A DNA stretch of 64,000 bases from Palaemon carinicauda (taxonomy: Eukaryota > Arthropoda > Malacostraca > Decapoda > Palaemonidae): NCBI RefSeq assembly GCF_036898095.1, contig NC_090761.1, positions 35,730,168 to 35,794,167 of the forward strand, in the 5' to 3' direction. The position numbers and the translations under genes are program-made. Positions 22,501 to 33,872 of this stretch are shown piece after piece. The notes beneath the pieces are model-generated. The model did no database searches and had not been told where the DNA came from. It saw only the letters and a list, made by a program, of their open reading frames with translations. How positions within the stretch are numbered: position 1 is the first letter of the stretch; every line of letters starts with the position of its first letter.

Positions 22501-24073
22501 AGGCTATATACTATCCTATATAACAGATCATGTTTTTCTTCAGAGGGAAACTGTGTTTCTAGGCAAAGGCCTACACAGGTTACAATTGTTGGCGAAATAA
22601 AGACTGAATAACCCAGACAGTAGCCTTTACTTTCCTAACAGGAACTTGAACAGCTAATAAGGAAAAATTGTACTGCACCACCACTTAACTCATGCAAACA
22701 ACATCATTAAAAGAAGAAATGAAAAGAACATCATTATCTCAACTTCACTCAGAAAAGCAGGCATCTTAGGGCATCATAATGACATAAAGCTATACTTAAG
22801 CTAATACATTTAGGAAAACAAGACTTAATATTAAAGGCAAAATCAATCTGAATAATCATCATAAAGAATAAAAGATTTAAAACCCACGGCCTCTGATTTC
22901 CGTGTACTATCTGTAGGAAACACAAAACAATCAGCTAGTATGGTAAAACTGTAGAGGCATAGGATAGGGAAACATCCATTTTATGACAGAACATCTGAAG
23001 ATATTGATTTATCATTATTATCAGAAGCCCATCTGCAACTGCAGCTGAAAAGCAGAATGTTAAAAGCCCAAAAACCCAAAACGGAAAAAACATGGAAAAG
23101 AATAACAGCAAAGGATGAACTATAAAAGAGAAATAAAAAATAAAACAAATAAGATAAAACAAAAAGGTTGGGTAATCAAGTAACATAAAAAATATATCAA
23201 GACATGTCAAACTGTTAAAAAAAAAAAAAAAACATTTGCACCAAGTCTAAACTTCTGAAGTTATTGATTCAATTATTTGATTAGGAAAATCATTCCACAA
23301 TTTGTTCAAGCTAATAATCAAGTGAAATCCAAGCCTGACTTTAAATAACCTAACACAGGCATGGCTAAAATACCGGCATATATGAAATTGAGTGCTATGA
23401 AGAACACATGGAACTTTGCACCAGTTTGGCTGATGACATAAAGAGGACTGAAAATTGCATGATGATGGAAAAACAAAAAAATAGAGTTACCTAAGACCAC
23501 ACCTAAATGGCAATCTAAATTATATTTTCTCCTATACAGTATAAGTAAAAATAAAGAAGCCTAAATGTGTACAAAAGAGCACCTGACTTTCAAGCAAAAA
23601 AATCCCAACAACACAAACATTATACCACATTGAGCCTTTCAAGTGAAAGTTCAGTCACTATTATTGTCCTGAACAACCTTTAAAGATGGAGACAAACATC
23701 TACAAAAGACTCCCTTAAAGAAATTACATAATGCAATCTAATTATTTCTGTTGTTCAAATAAAGGTATAGTACCTGGTTAATGCACAACCCCACTTGTAA
23801 ATAAAAGACCTCAACATGTATTGTATCATATTTTTTCTTTATAAGTAAAGTACTTTTAAAATTTTAATATTAACAGGGGTACAGTTCTACAACAATACCA
23901 TTTTAATTACTCCTTCATCGTTACATAAAATAGATGCATGAACATGGAAAAAGTAATAAGATGTCCTTAACTTACTCAGAAAGTATCCTTAGAACAAAAT
24001 CTAATGTAAGGAAAGCTAAAAATAACACAAGAAGATATATACAGGGCTGAATAGCTTGTAAAACATGAATCTA
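22501..24073. other. No gene recognised
   Basis: A/T-rich non-coding sequence up to the left end of the first DIRS element. Frames at 22935-23210 and 23318-23500 on the minus strand are hydrophobic and low-complexity without family resemblance. Confidence 0.4.
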
Positions 24074-24272
24074 AAAATGTTATTTTCATTAGTAAAATAA
24101 ATTTTTGAATATACTTACCCGATAATCATGTAGCTGTCAACTCTGTTGCCGACAGAAATCTACGGTAGGGATACGCCAGCGATCGCTATACAGGTGGGGG
24201 TGAACACCACAGCGCCATCTGTGGTCAGGTACTCCAGTACTTCTTGTCAACACCACCTCAATTTTTTCCTCG
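24074..24272. repeat. DIRS A1 left inverted terminal repeat
   Basis: From CTTACCCGATAATCATGTAG (near 24114) through GCGATCGCTATACAGGTGGG to CACCACCTCAATTTTTTCCT, this is the reverse complement of 30699-30856, with only scattered mismatches. The outermost 40 bp (AAAATGTTATTTTCATTAG and following) is not shared with the other terminus but is copied inverted in the internal complementary region, as expected for DIRS. Confidence 0.9.
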
Positions 24273-24315
24273 GTCCACTGGTTCTCTATGGGGAGGAAGG
24301 GTGTGTCAATTAAAT

Positions 24316-24406
24316 CATGATTATCGGGTAAGTATATTCAAAAATTTATTTTACTAATGAAAATAACATTTTTCAATATTAATCTTACCCGATAATCATG
24401 TAGCTG
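24316..24406. repeat. DIRS A1 internal complementary region (circle-junction copy)
   Basis: This 91-bp block is the reverse complement of the left outer end fused directly to the reverse complement of the right outer end. They meet at AACATTTTTCAATATT within a short run of T shared by both. In known DIRS elements this region templates circularisation. Its presence in exact form fixes both element boundaries and supports the DIRS assignment independently of protein motifs. Confidence 0.9.
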
Positions 24407-24792
24407 ATTCACACCCAGGGTGGTGGGTGGAGACCAGCATACATGTTAACAAAGAAGCTAAGTATCCCGTATTTTATTTTATTAGTTATTCAAAAATAAC
24501 ATAAAATAAATAAGTACCTGGTAAGGAAGACGACTTGAACCATTACTCTGCCTTTATTAAGTACGTCTTCCTTACTGAGCGTAGCGGTCCTCTTAGGATG
24601 CTGAACGACTCTTAGGTGCTGAAGTATAAAGGGCTGCAACCCATACTAAAGGACCTCATCACAACCTTTAACCTCGGCGCTTCTCAAGAAAGAATTGACC
24701 ACCCGCCAAATCAACAAGGATGTGGAAGGCTTCTTAGCCGACCGTACAACCCATAAAAAGTATTCAAGAAAAAGGTTAAAAAGGTTATGGGA

Positions 24793-25960
24793 TTATGGGA
24801 ATGTAGTGGCTGAGCCCCCGCCTACTACTGCATTCGTTGCTACGAATGGTCCCAGGGTGTAGCAGTTCTCGTAAAGAGACTGGACATCTTTGAGATAGAA
24901 TGATGCGAACACTGACTTGCTTCTCCAATAGGTTGCATCCATAACACTCTGCAGAGAACGGTTCTGTTTGAGGGCCACTGAAGTAGCCACAGCTCTCACT
25001 TCATGTGTCCTTACCTTCAGCAAAGCAAGGTCTTCTTCCTTCAGATGAGAATGTGCTTCCCTAATCAGGAGCCTGAATAGGTAAGAAACTGAGTTCTTAG
25101 ACCTTGGAAGAGAAGGCTTCTTGATAGCACACCATAAGGCTTCTGATTGTCCTCGTAAAGGTTATGACCTTTTTAGATAGTACCTAAGAGCTCTAACTGG
25201 GCAAAGTACTCTCTCCAGTTCGTCCCCCACCAAGTTGGACAGGCTTGGGATCTCGAACGACTTAGGCCAAGGACGTGAAGGAAGCTCGTTTTAGCAAAAA
25301 ACCGAGCTGCAAGGAACATGTAGCCGTTTCAGATGTGAAAACTATGTTCCTGCTGAAGGCGTGGATCTCACTTACTCTTTTAGCTGTTGTCAAGCACACG
25401 AGGAAAAGAGTTTTTAATGTGAGGTCCTTAAAAGAGGCTGATTGGAGAGGTTCAAATCTTGATGACATAAGGAACCTTAGGACCACGTCTAGATTCCAGC
25501 CTGGAGTGGACAACCGACGTTCCTTTGAGGTCTTAAAAGACCTAAGGAGGTCCTGTAGATCTTTGTTGGTGGAAAGATCCAAGCCTCTGTGGCGGAAAAC
25601 CGCTGCCAACATACTTCTGTAACCCTTAATCGTAGGAGCTGAAAGGGATCTTACGTTCCTTAGATGTAACAGGAAGTCAGCAATCTGGGTTACAGTGGTA
25701 CTGGATGAGGAAACTGCATTGGCCTTGTACCAGCTTCGGAAGACTTCCCCTTTAGACTGATAGACTCTGAGAGTGGATGTCCTCCTTGCTCTGGCAATCG
25801 CTCTGGCTGCCTCCTTCGAAAAGCCCCTAGCTCTTGAGAGTCTTTCGAAAGTCTGAAGGCAGTCAGACGAAGAGCGTGGAGGTTTGGATGTACCTTCTTT
25901 ACGTGAGGTAGACGTAGAAGGTCCACTCCTAGAGGAAGAGTCCTGGGAATGTCGACCAGC
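24793..25960 (-). pseudogene. DIRS A1 tyrosine recombinase
   Basis: On the minus strand a frame carries the N-terminal SAM-like core (VFRSWYKANAV, ADFLLHLRNV, TIKGYRSMLAAVFRH) at about 25740-25600 and then the catalytic arginine block TTAKRVSEIHAF near 25390-25355. After a frame break near 25290, a second frame has THEVRAVATS (the H-x-x-R box, 25005-24994) and KSVFASFYLKDV with the candidate nucleophilic tyrosine near 24895. All catalytic residues are therefore visible, but they are split over at least two frames with stops between. The start overlaps the end of the RNase H frame (ALRLTAFRLS, near 25840) in another register, an overlap typical of DIRS. The enzyme would integrate circular cDNA. 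Confidence 0.8.
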
Positions 25961-27123
25961 CATTGCAGTACCTCTATGAACCATTCTCTCGCGGGCCAGA
26001 GCGGAGCCAACCAACGTCAGCCGTGTCCCTTTGCGAGAGGCGAACTTCTGAAGTACCCTGTTGACAATCTTGAACGGCGGGAATGCATACAGGTCGAGAT
26101 GGGACCAATCCAGCAGAAAAGCATCCACGTGAACTGCTGCTGGGTCTGGAATCGGAGAACAATACAACGGGAGCCTCTAGGTTATCGAGGTAGCGAACAG
26201 ATCTATGGTTGGCTGACCCCACAGGGCCCAAAGTCTGCTGCAAACATTCTTGTGAAGGGTCCACTCTGTGGGGATGACCTGACCCTTCCGGCTAAGGCGA
26301 TCTGCCATGACATTCATATCGCCCTGAATGAACCTCGTTACCAGCGTGAGCTTTCGATCTTTTAACCAGATGAGGAGGTCCCTTGCGATCTAGAACAACT
26401 TCCACGAACAAGTCCCTCCCTGCTTGGAGATGTAAGCCAAGGCTGTGGTGTTGTCAGAGTCCACCTCCACCACCTTGTTAAGCTGGAGGGACTTGAAGTT
26501 TATCAAGGCCAGATGAACCGCCAACAGCTCCTTGCAATAGATGTGAAGTGTCCTTAGCTCCTGATTCCATGTTCCCGAGCATTCCTGTCCGTCCAAAGTC
26601 GCACCCCAGCCCGTGTCTGATGCGTCAGAGAAGAGACGGCGGTCGGGTTTCTGAACAGCCAAAGGTAGACTTCCTTGAGAAGAAAGCTGTTCTTTCACCA
26701 CGTGAGAGTAGACCTCCTCTCTTCGGAAACAGGAACTGAGATCGTCTCTAGCGTCATGTCCTTTATCCAGTGAGCCGCTAGATGATACTGAAGGGGGCGG
26801 AGGTGGGGTCTCCCTAACTCGATGAACAGGGCCAGCGATGAAAGTGTCCCTGTTAGACTCATCCACTACCTGACTGAGCATCGGTTCCTTCTCAGCATGC
26901 TCTGGATGCAATCTAGGGCTTAGTAGATCTTTGGGGCCGATGGAAAAGCCCGAAAAGCTCGACTCTGAAGATCCATACCCAGGTAGACAATGGTCTGGGA
27001 TGGGACGAGCTGGGACTCCTCAAAATTGACCAGGAGGCCCAGTTCCTTGGTCAGATCCATAGTCCATCTGAGAATCTCCAGACAGCGACGACTTGTGGGA
27101 GCTCTTAAAAGCTAGTCGTCTGA
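25840..27123 (-). pseudogene. DIRS A1 reverse transcriptase remnant and RNase H
   Basis: From 27123 the minus strand reads SDD, a TAG stop at 27114-27112, then LLRAPTSRR, LGLLVNFEESQLVP and TIVYLGMDLQS. This is the RT segment from the YxDD box onward (W after DD replaced by stop). The thumb/connection follows (GRPHLRPLQYHLAAHW), then a frame change, then RNase H with LFSDASDTGWGATL, CKELLAVHLAL, VDSDNTTALAYISKQGGT and ADRLSRKGQVIPTEW, so its four acidic residues are present. A stop follows the QGGT block, and an extra base near 26000 shifts LTLVAPLWP. The C-terminal PTIDLFATS and LYAFPPFKIVNRVL motifs are DIRS-specific. RT motifs upstream of the DD box are missing altogether. Confidence 0.85.
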
Positions 27124-27657
27124 CGGAGCCGGACACAAGACCATGGTACTGCTGCACAGTCTGTGAACTGTCAACCATGGGGAAGCGAGGAAGTACAGTG
27201 ACAACTCGAAGCTGTCTAGACTGTCTGGGTCGTACAGACAACTCCTTATCGGGTTGCTGAGGTTGCCGCACTGCGTCACAACAAGTCACTTCTGCTGGTT
27301 GTTGAACGTCTTCCCAGTGACACACTGACTCCGTAAACAAAAAATCCTCTAACAAGGACTAAGCTTGGACTGCATGTCTTGCAACACAGCTCAAGGTCTA
27401 TGGGAGCAGGTGTGGTAACAGACGGGGTTAGCGACTGAAGTGGAACCATTACCCTCCCTGGAAGCATGTTATGCTTAAATAAAAGTCCATAGGAGGCTAA
27501 GCAGCTAAAGGCTCCTCTCCAAATGACAGAGTCCTCAAGGGAATATCAGAAGGAGGGAGAATAGCACTTTCTCATCTACAGGAACCATATCCGAGAAAAG
27601 CTAAGTTCTCTCAGTGAGGGTTTCACTGGTGCAAAAGCAGCAGACTAGAAGGCAACG

Positions 27658-29512
27658 TTATGAAACTGCTTGACAGTCTAGTGAGTTGGCAACAACCAAA
27701 GATGTGTGACTGAGAAGCATGCGGTAAGGTATGCAGAGCATGCTGTATGCAGAGCATGCTGTATGTAGAGCATGCTGTAAGGTAAGCAGAGCATGTTGTA
27801 TGGCGTGCGGCTTATGCTGCATGGGATGAGGCTCATGCTGCATGGGATGAGGCTCATGCTGCATGGTATGAGGCTCATGCTGCATGGGATGAGGCTCAAG
27901 CTGCAAGGGAAGAGGCTTATGCCGCATGCGTTGAGGAGGAAGCCGCATAGTATGAGGCTCCTGCCTCATGGGTTGAGGCGGTTGCCGCATAGCATGAGGC
28001 TCCTGCCTCATGGTTTGAGGAGGATGCCGCATAGCATGAGGCTCCTCATAGCATGAGACTCCTGCCTCATGGGTTGAGGAGGATGCCGCATAGAATGAGG
28101 CTCCTGCCTCATGGGTTGAGGAGGATGCCGCATAGCATGAGGCTGCCTCATGGGTAGAGGAGGAAGTCGCATAGCATGAGGCTCCTGCCTCATGGGTTGA
28201 GGAGGATGCCGCATAGCATGAGGCTCCTGCCTCATGGTTTGAGGAGGATGCCGCATAGCATGAGGCTCCTGTGAGGTTCCTGCCTCAAGAGTTGCGTCTT
28301 CCTCAAGGGTTGAGGAGGTAGCTGCGCAGAGAGAGGCTCATGCTGTGAAGAATGCGGTTGCTGCATGCGTTGAGGCGGCTGCCTCATAGCATGAGGTTCC
28401 TCAAGAGTTGAGGTTCTTGCCTCAAGAGTGGAGGTGGCTGCCGCAAGAGTTGAGGTTGCTGCCTCAAGGATGGTGGAGGTTGCCGCAACGCAAGAGGTTG
28501 CTGCATAGCGCTGGTAACTGGCAACTCCCAATGCGGCAGCTCACGCGTGGAGCTAAGTTGAGGAACCTCAACATCATACATCTGGCAGGGTGGACTGCGC
28601 AGAGGTGGAGTTGAGGTTGCTGCCTCGAGGATGGTGGAGGTTGTCGCACCGCAAGAGGTTGCTGCCTCGAGGATGGAGGAGGTTGTCGCAACGCATGAGG
28701 CTCCTGCCTCAAGGGTAGAGGAGGTTGCTGCAAAGCATAAGGCTCCTGCCTCAAGTGTTGAGGAGGTTGCCGCGTGGCAAGAGGCTCCTGCCTCAAGGAA
28801 AGTGGAGGTTGCTGCACAGCGCTGGTATCTGGCAACTCCCAATGCGGCAGCTCACGCATGGAGGTAGCTTGAGGAACCTCAACATCATACGTCTGGCAGG
28901 CTGGACTGCGTAGAGGTGGAGGAGCGCTCGCAGGAGGAGGTGTGTTAACCTTCTCTGCCTGAAACTCCTGCATCAACACCGCAAGCTGAGACTGCATTGT
29001 CTGCAGCATAGACCACTAGAGTTTAAGAAAGACAACAACAAACGGAGCTACTGTCCGTTGAGACTAAGGGTCTAAAACAGCTGGTGCGGCAACAGACGGA
29101 GTTACTGCCTGTTGCGATACCACCTTGCCTCTCTGGGAGGTGTGCAGTTGTCGTACTGCAGCAAGTCCGAACTGACCCAGTGCTAATGGCATCACCTAGG
29201 AGTTGGACTTGCGCGGAAGGGACCGACTTGCACTTAAAAGCTGCAAGATTTGGTCCATGGTTTCTGCGAGAAACCTCTTCCGCAGACGAGGAATAAAAGG
29301 GCTCTCTCGTCTTTGTGTGGGTGGGGTGATCACGTCGGCAACGTGTGTAGATACACCCGAAACCACGGAGGGAAACGTCTGTTCGTCGATCAAGGCCTGC
29401 TGAACCCATAAGTCCTTCGACATTACTTCTCCCCTGGGCTTGGGAGCTTGTAAGAGGTCCCAGACTAGGCGAACAACTGGCACGAACAGACGAACCCTCG
29501 AACGCAACACTG
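27658..29512 (-). pseudogene. DIRS A1 gag-like region with minisatellite-expanded Met/His/Pro/Gln/Arg repeat
   Basis: The minus strand opens at 29510 with a plausible gag frame (VRLFVPVVRLVWDLLQAPKP, later FIPRLRKRFLAETMDQILQL). It breaks near 29200 and resumes at 29009 with a helical MQSQLAVLMQEFQAEK. It then enters a Pro/Gln/Arg-rich region in which 14-residue units of the type LRQEPHALRQPPPS and MRQEPHAMRHPPQP are reiterated down to about 27720, ending as 7-residue MQHEPHP units. The DNA unit is 21 bp, mostly as 42-bp dimers. I infer gag from position and the coiled-coil start, not from a named domain. No zinc knuckle is seen. Confidence 0.6.
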
Positions 29513-30698
29513 TAACACTTTGCGCTTATCACTTTATCACTTTTGATTTTCTGTTTGCACTTATTTCACTGAACTCGAAACTTTAAGTGGTTTGTACCTG
29601 AAACACGCAATTCTATCCTTCCTTAAAAGTTAGTAATTGCGAAAACAGAATTACAATGTAACAGAAAAATATAATGAAAGATAAATAATTCAGTGGCTGG
29701 AAAGAGACTAAACACTAGATCAAATAAACTACGTTTAAAATCTCTCACCGCATAAAGCTTGAGAACAAGAATAAAACTCTAGAAACGTTTACCTTCTTCC
29801 CCTAAAGAGACTAGGGAGAAGAGCAAAAACGATAACAACGTTACTCGCTTGAACGAAACGTTTATCCTCCTCTCTCTCCCTCCGTCTCTATCTCTCTCTC
29901 TCTCTCTCTTGACTTAGAACCTGAGAGATGAGCCCAATTATATATATCGTTAAAACATATTATTGTTAAAGGAAAAAAACTGAAAGATTTCCCAAATAAA
30001 AAGTTCCTTTATTAGAATTAAAACCATTTAAGCTAAGAAAGAATGAACAAAACGCTAGAATCGGTTTACTCTTACTGCAACGTGACACCGTGAATATTCT
30101 CTCTCTATCGTAACGATAGAGCGCAAGTTGAACGTTCTGAACGTCAACAACTGCAGAGACAAAACAAAACGTTAGTTCAACTTTGAAAACAGTACGAGAC
30201 TATCAAAGAAATTCTTTCAAAAACATTAAAATAGCATAATATGTTAACAGGTAAAAACGAAATGACGGGCTCAATGTTAATTAACTTCGGTTCCAAGAAA
30301 AGACCGCCTACTATTAGGAAAGGTCGAATATAAACAAATATAAAGATTAATTTTAATAAGTTATCATAAAAGGAAGTTAATCGAAGAGGCCTATAAAAGG
30401 CGGAGAGAAATAAAATAAATCTATAATTTTTGTTAAGCAAAATTAAGAAAGAGAGTCTATACTCTCTTCGACACCAACACTTCCGTCTAAGGGAAGGGTC
30501 GGCCATTTAAAAGTGAAAGAGAGTTCATACTCTCTTCGTCACCATAATTAATCAAATTAATTCCAAAAGCTAGCTAAGCTAATGATAAAACTTCCTGAAT
30601 AGCGAAAGCTAAACTCTAGAGCAAATACATCACCAAATCGTGAGCAATAACTCCAGAATCAACAGCGTATCCATGTAGGTCTAGCCGGAGGCACGACA

Positions 30699-30869
30699 GA
30701 GGAAAAATTGAGGTGGTGTTGACAAGAAGTACTGGAGTACCTGACCACAGATGGCGCTGTGGTGTTCACCCCCACCTGTATAGCGATCGCTGGCGTATCC
30801 CGACCGTAGATTTCTGTCGGCAACAGAGTTGACAGCTACATGATTATCGGGTAAGATTAATATTGAAAA
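30699..30869. repeat. DIRS A1 right inverted terminal repeat
   Basis: Reverse complement of the left repeat from GAGGAAAAATTGAGGTGG to CATGATTATCGGGTAAG. It ends with ATTAATATTGAAAA, a sequence not in the left end but matched by the internal complementary region. Confidence 0.9.
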
Positions 30870-31868
30870 AAGCAAGTGTCAATTTTCATAGCATTATACA
30901 GTAATAATATATGGGCTACCAAAAAGTGTAGTAATTATGTATAAGGTTCAATGGAAGGATGAAGTTTGGCTTGCAAATATTGGGATCTGTACTTCCATGA
31001 TCAGAAAAAAAATTTTAGAATGAAAAATGACAAAATGCAGTGAGTTTAGGAAAAATATCAAAGCCATTTAGCAAAATGATGAGAAAATCATAGGCAAATT
31101 TTCACAGGCCCACCTTACTAAGTTTTCTCAAATTTTCCTTATGTCCACAGTCAAGAGCTTATTAACCAAACAAAACTTGAGGGGAAGGTGGGAGCATATC
31201 CATCCTAGGGTAAATCAAACACTGATCACTTACAAGAAAGACACATTTTTTCTTTCATTGTTTGCTATAAAATAATTTTATGTGACATGATGCTGATTAT
31301 GGTGCCTTTTTAAAGCAGATTTAAAAATAAAATAGAAAATTAAAAATGACATATTAAAGTTGGCTAAAAATTGTTTGATATATGAATTTCCAGGGTTAGG
31401 AACATGATGATGCCTACTAGCAACAATGGTCCTCCACAGCTTAAGTGAACTGAAACTCAACAAGATAGGAATCATTCAAAAGAATGATTAACCAAAAAAG
31501 TTATATAATGTAGATCTAACTTGCTTAACAAAAAAAAAAAAAAAAAAAAAACAATAAACCTAGCTTACATAATAAGAAATTTAAAACGGATTCAAATATG
31601 TATGAGGTTTCATTGAGAGACTATATCAATAATACAAATCAACATGTATAAAAAGCACTCAGAGACAGCAGACCTCTTTCAATGTGAAACCCCTCAAGTA
31701 CGCACAGGATCCAAACAGAGTCTTACAGGTCAAGAGAAGACACATCCTCCATCCAAGAGTGACAAAGAAAAAATACACCCTAACCTAACCTAGGACCCAC
31801 ATCCTTTCTAGGATGCATTTTGTGTCAATTCAGCCCAGAGATGCTTTTAAAATATCAAATAGCTTAGC

Positions 31869-31870
<2 letters not shown>
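30870..31870. other. No gene recognised
   Basis: A/T-rich spacer between DIRS A1 and the next element, with a 22-bp A run near 31530 and a short CCTAACCTAACCTAGG word near 31780. Nothing coding is seen. Confidence 0.4.

Positions 31871-31910
<40 letters not shown>
31871..31910. repeat. (GA)n microsatellite
   Basis: Twenty GA dinucleotides. Confidence 0.95.
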
Positions 31911-31912
<2 letters not shown>

Positions 31913-33166
31913 CACCCTACTGGCTCAATGACCCGGAGCATTGCAGGATTATGATCGAAGGGGAGCTATGATACTTAGAGAATACCTTATCTCATAGATA
32001 GCTTCTGAAATTTTAGTTACCCTTTAAAATAAACATCATTGCCAACTACAACACCGCTGGATTTGGAGATAATTCATATTTTTCCTAACTATACATACCC
32101 GAGTCCTTTAAAAAAGAGATAACAGGGAAGCTGGAATACACAGCAGCTAAAGTTTTATTAAGAGGTGAAAACAGGTGGTTGGTAGCTACCGACTGCAAGC
32201 GGCGAAACCCCACCTCCTGCTTGCTCACTGAGTAGTCACTCTGATTGCAGCTGGGACTTTCTAGGGGGTTGACGATGGTGGGAAAGTATATGTTTAGGAC
32301 TCGGGTTTATATATTTAGGAAAAATACAAATTATCTCCAAATTCGTCATTTGTTCTGGTACAAATACAACCTTCGTACTTTCGTTGGAGACTCATCCTTA
32401 TGCGGGATGAAGTTCCTGTTCCATCTGACTGGAACGCTAATCCCGGAATTCCTAAACTCGGACCTTGTAGGTAGTGCGAGTTCAGGTTGCTTACACCATG
32501 TGCACTAATGGTGTGACAATACCAGCCTCTACAATAAAGGACAATGAGCAAACAGTTTCTGTGTCATAACACTGTGGCAGATATTGTATGCTAATGGGTT
32601 TGCCTGGTTCAACGACAATTCTATGTACATTACATTATAGAACAGCTATAAGCTGAGTGGGGCTTACCTGCAGTCGAATCGATTATAGCTGACAGGGTTT
32701 TTGATTGAAAGGTGAAGAAAAGGCCAGTCATTCTTCACTTGCATCCCAGACTAACATATAACCTCTGTCCATAATTTGATGCTAATGGCCCTGTCAATCA
32801 TACCACTTCCTAAGCAGCTACTACAGGCCCGTGAAAAGTTACCTAGAGACCTGTGGGTTGATTCCAGCAGATAATAGGCAGTAAACATTATCTGATGTTT
32901 CCACACCGTTACCTGTAGTATCTGCACCAGATAGAGATTCTTCTTAAATGCCAGGGTAATACTGACCCCACTGACATTGTGCGCTCGAACTCGAGCTCTT
33001 CCTGGGGAGGAAGGCAAGGGTAGTGAAAGGGTATGGTCAATGTCCTCTCTTAGCGACGAAGAGATTATATTTCTGGTCACCTTCTTTATTCTTCCTGTAC
33101 TGATGAATAGATGTTGCAGGTGTGGTCAGATTGCATCCATACGTCGAGGGTAGCGTCTCAGCGTCC

Positions 33167-33448
33167 TCAAAGTGATTGATCAGGATCGACAGTTAAATCT
33201 CTAAGGCTTGCAATCTGAAACAACAAAAACCTAGAATTGGGAACTGATGGATTCTGGGTTTTGGCAATAAACTCAGGGATGAAGTAGAATGAGACCTGCA
33301 CATTATAGGAGAGACTACACAGCTCGTTAATACGCTTAGAGGAGACTAGGGCAAGCAAGAAAATCATTTTGAGGGCGAGATTCTTATCGGAAACAAGCCT
33401 CAACAGTTGTACTTTGACATTCGAGGGTGGTGGTCTCACCTCTAACAT
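33167..33448 (-). pseudogene. DIRS B tyrosine recombinase fragment
   Basis: A 93-codon minus-strand frame reads LALKMIFLLALVSSKRINEL, matching the catalytic-arginine block of DIRS recombinases (compare A1 LKTLFLVCLTTAKRVSEI). It continues with VSFYFIPEFIAKTQNPS, typical of the strands that follow. The H-x-x-R and tyrosine blocks are not found in a readable frame between 33167 and 32400. The fragment is non-functional. Confidence 0.7.
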
Positions 33449-33872
33449 AGGACAGGTCTGTTCTCCATATGAGCATGGAAATCTCTACCGAAGAGGAAAC
33501 ATCAACTGTTTTCAGCCTAAAGACCTGGAGCATGGCTGAGCAATAGCCATTCACCACTGATATTGAGCAGATTTATGCCTTTCAGAGATAAAAGAGATAA
33601 AGTAAAAATGCAGCTATTAATGGGAAAGAGGCTCATCGAGGAGAAACACCCTTTTCACAATACCAACGACAAAAGATGGCCCACTTCGCACAAAAAGGTT
33701 TTTTCTGAGAGGAGACACTGGATAAACTCCATGCATAAAGCCACAGCTATTCCTCTGTGCTGTGGAAGATCTGGGCATATGGTTGGCACAACAGGTCAGG
33801 AAGAGGAGACAATCCCCTTAGAGTCTTTATCAACCAAAGTAGAAGGTTTGGGGCCCATTCTGCTTGGGACTA

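Larger units (their letters stand above)
24074..30869 (-). mobile_element. DIRS-type retrotransposon A1 (structurally complete, coding-dead)
   Basis: A 6.8-kb element read on the minus strand: gag-like region, RT remnant, RNase H, tyrosine recombinase, internal complementary region, with inverted terminal repeats at both ends. DIRS elements use a tyrosine recombinase on a circular intermediate and leave no target duplication. Flanks here (left AACATGAATCT, right AAGCAAGTGTC) indeed show none. A second copy, A2, lies at 40247-46961 with the same defects but unrelated flanks. The RT lacks everything N-terminal to the YxDD box, which is itself followed by a stop, so the element cannot be autonomous. 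Recent mobilisation in trans is inferred from the few differences between A1 and A2. Confidence 0.88.

Noticed and set aside
22397..22600. Plus-strand 67-codon frame
   Set aside because: Lies within and just after the tRNA-derived SINE copy; frame is incidental.
25275..26365. Plus-strand open frames across the DIRS recombinase and RNase H
   Set aside because: They are shadows of the minus-strand domains, which carry all recognisable catalytic motifs.
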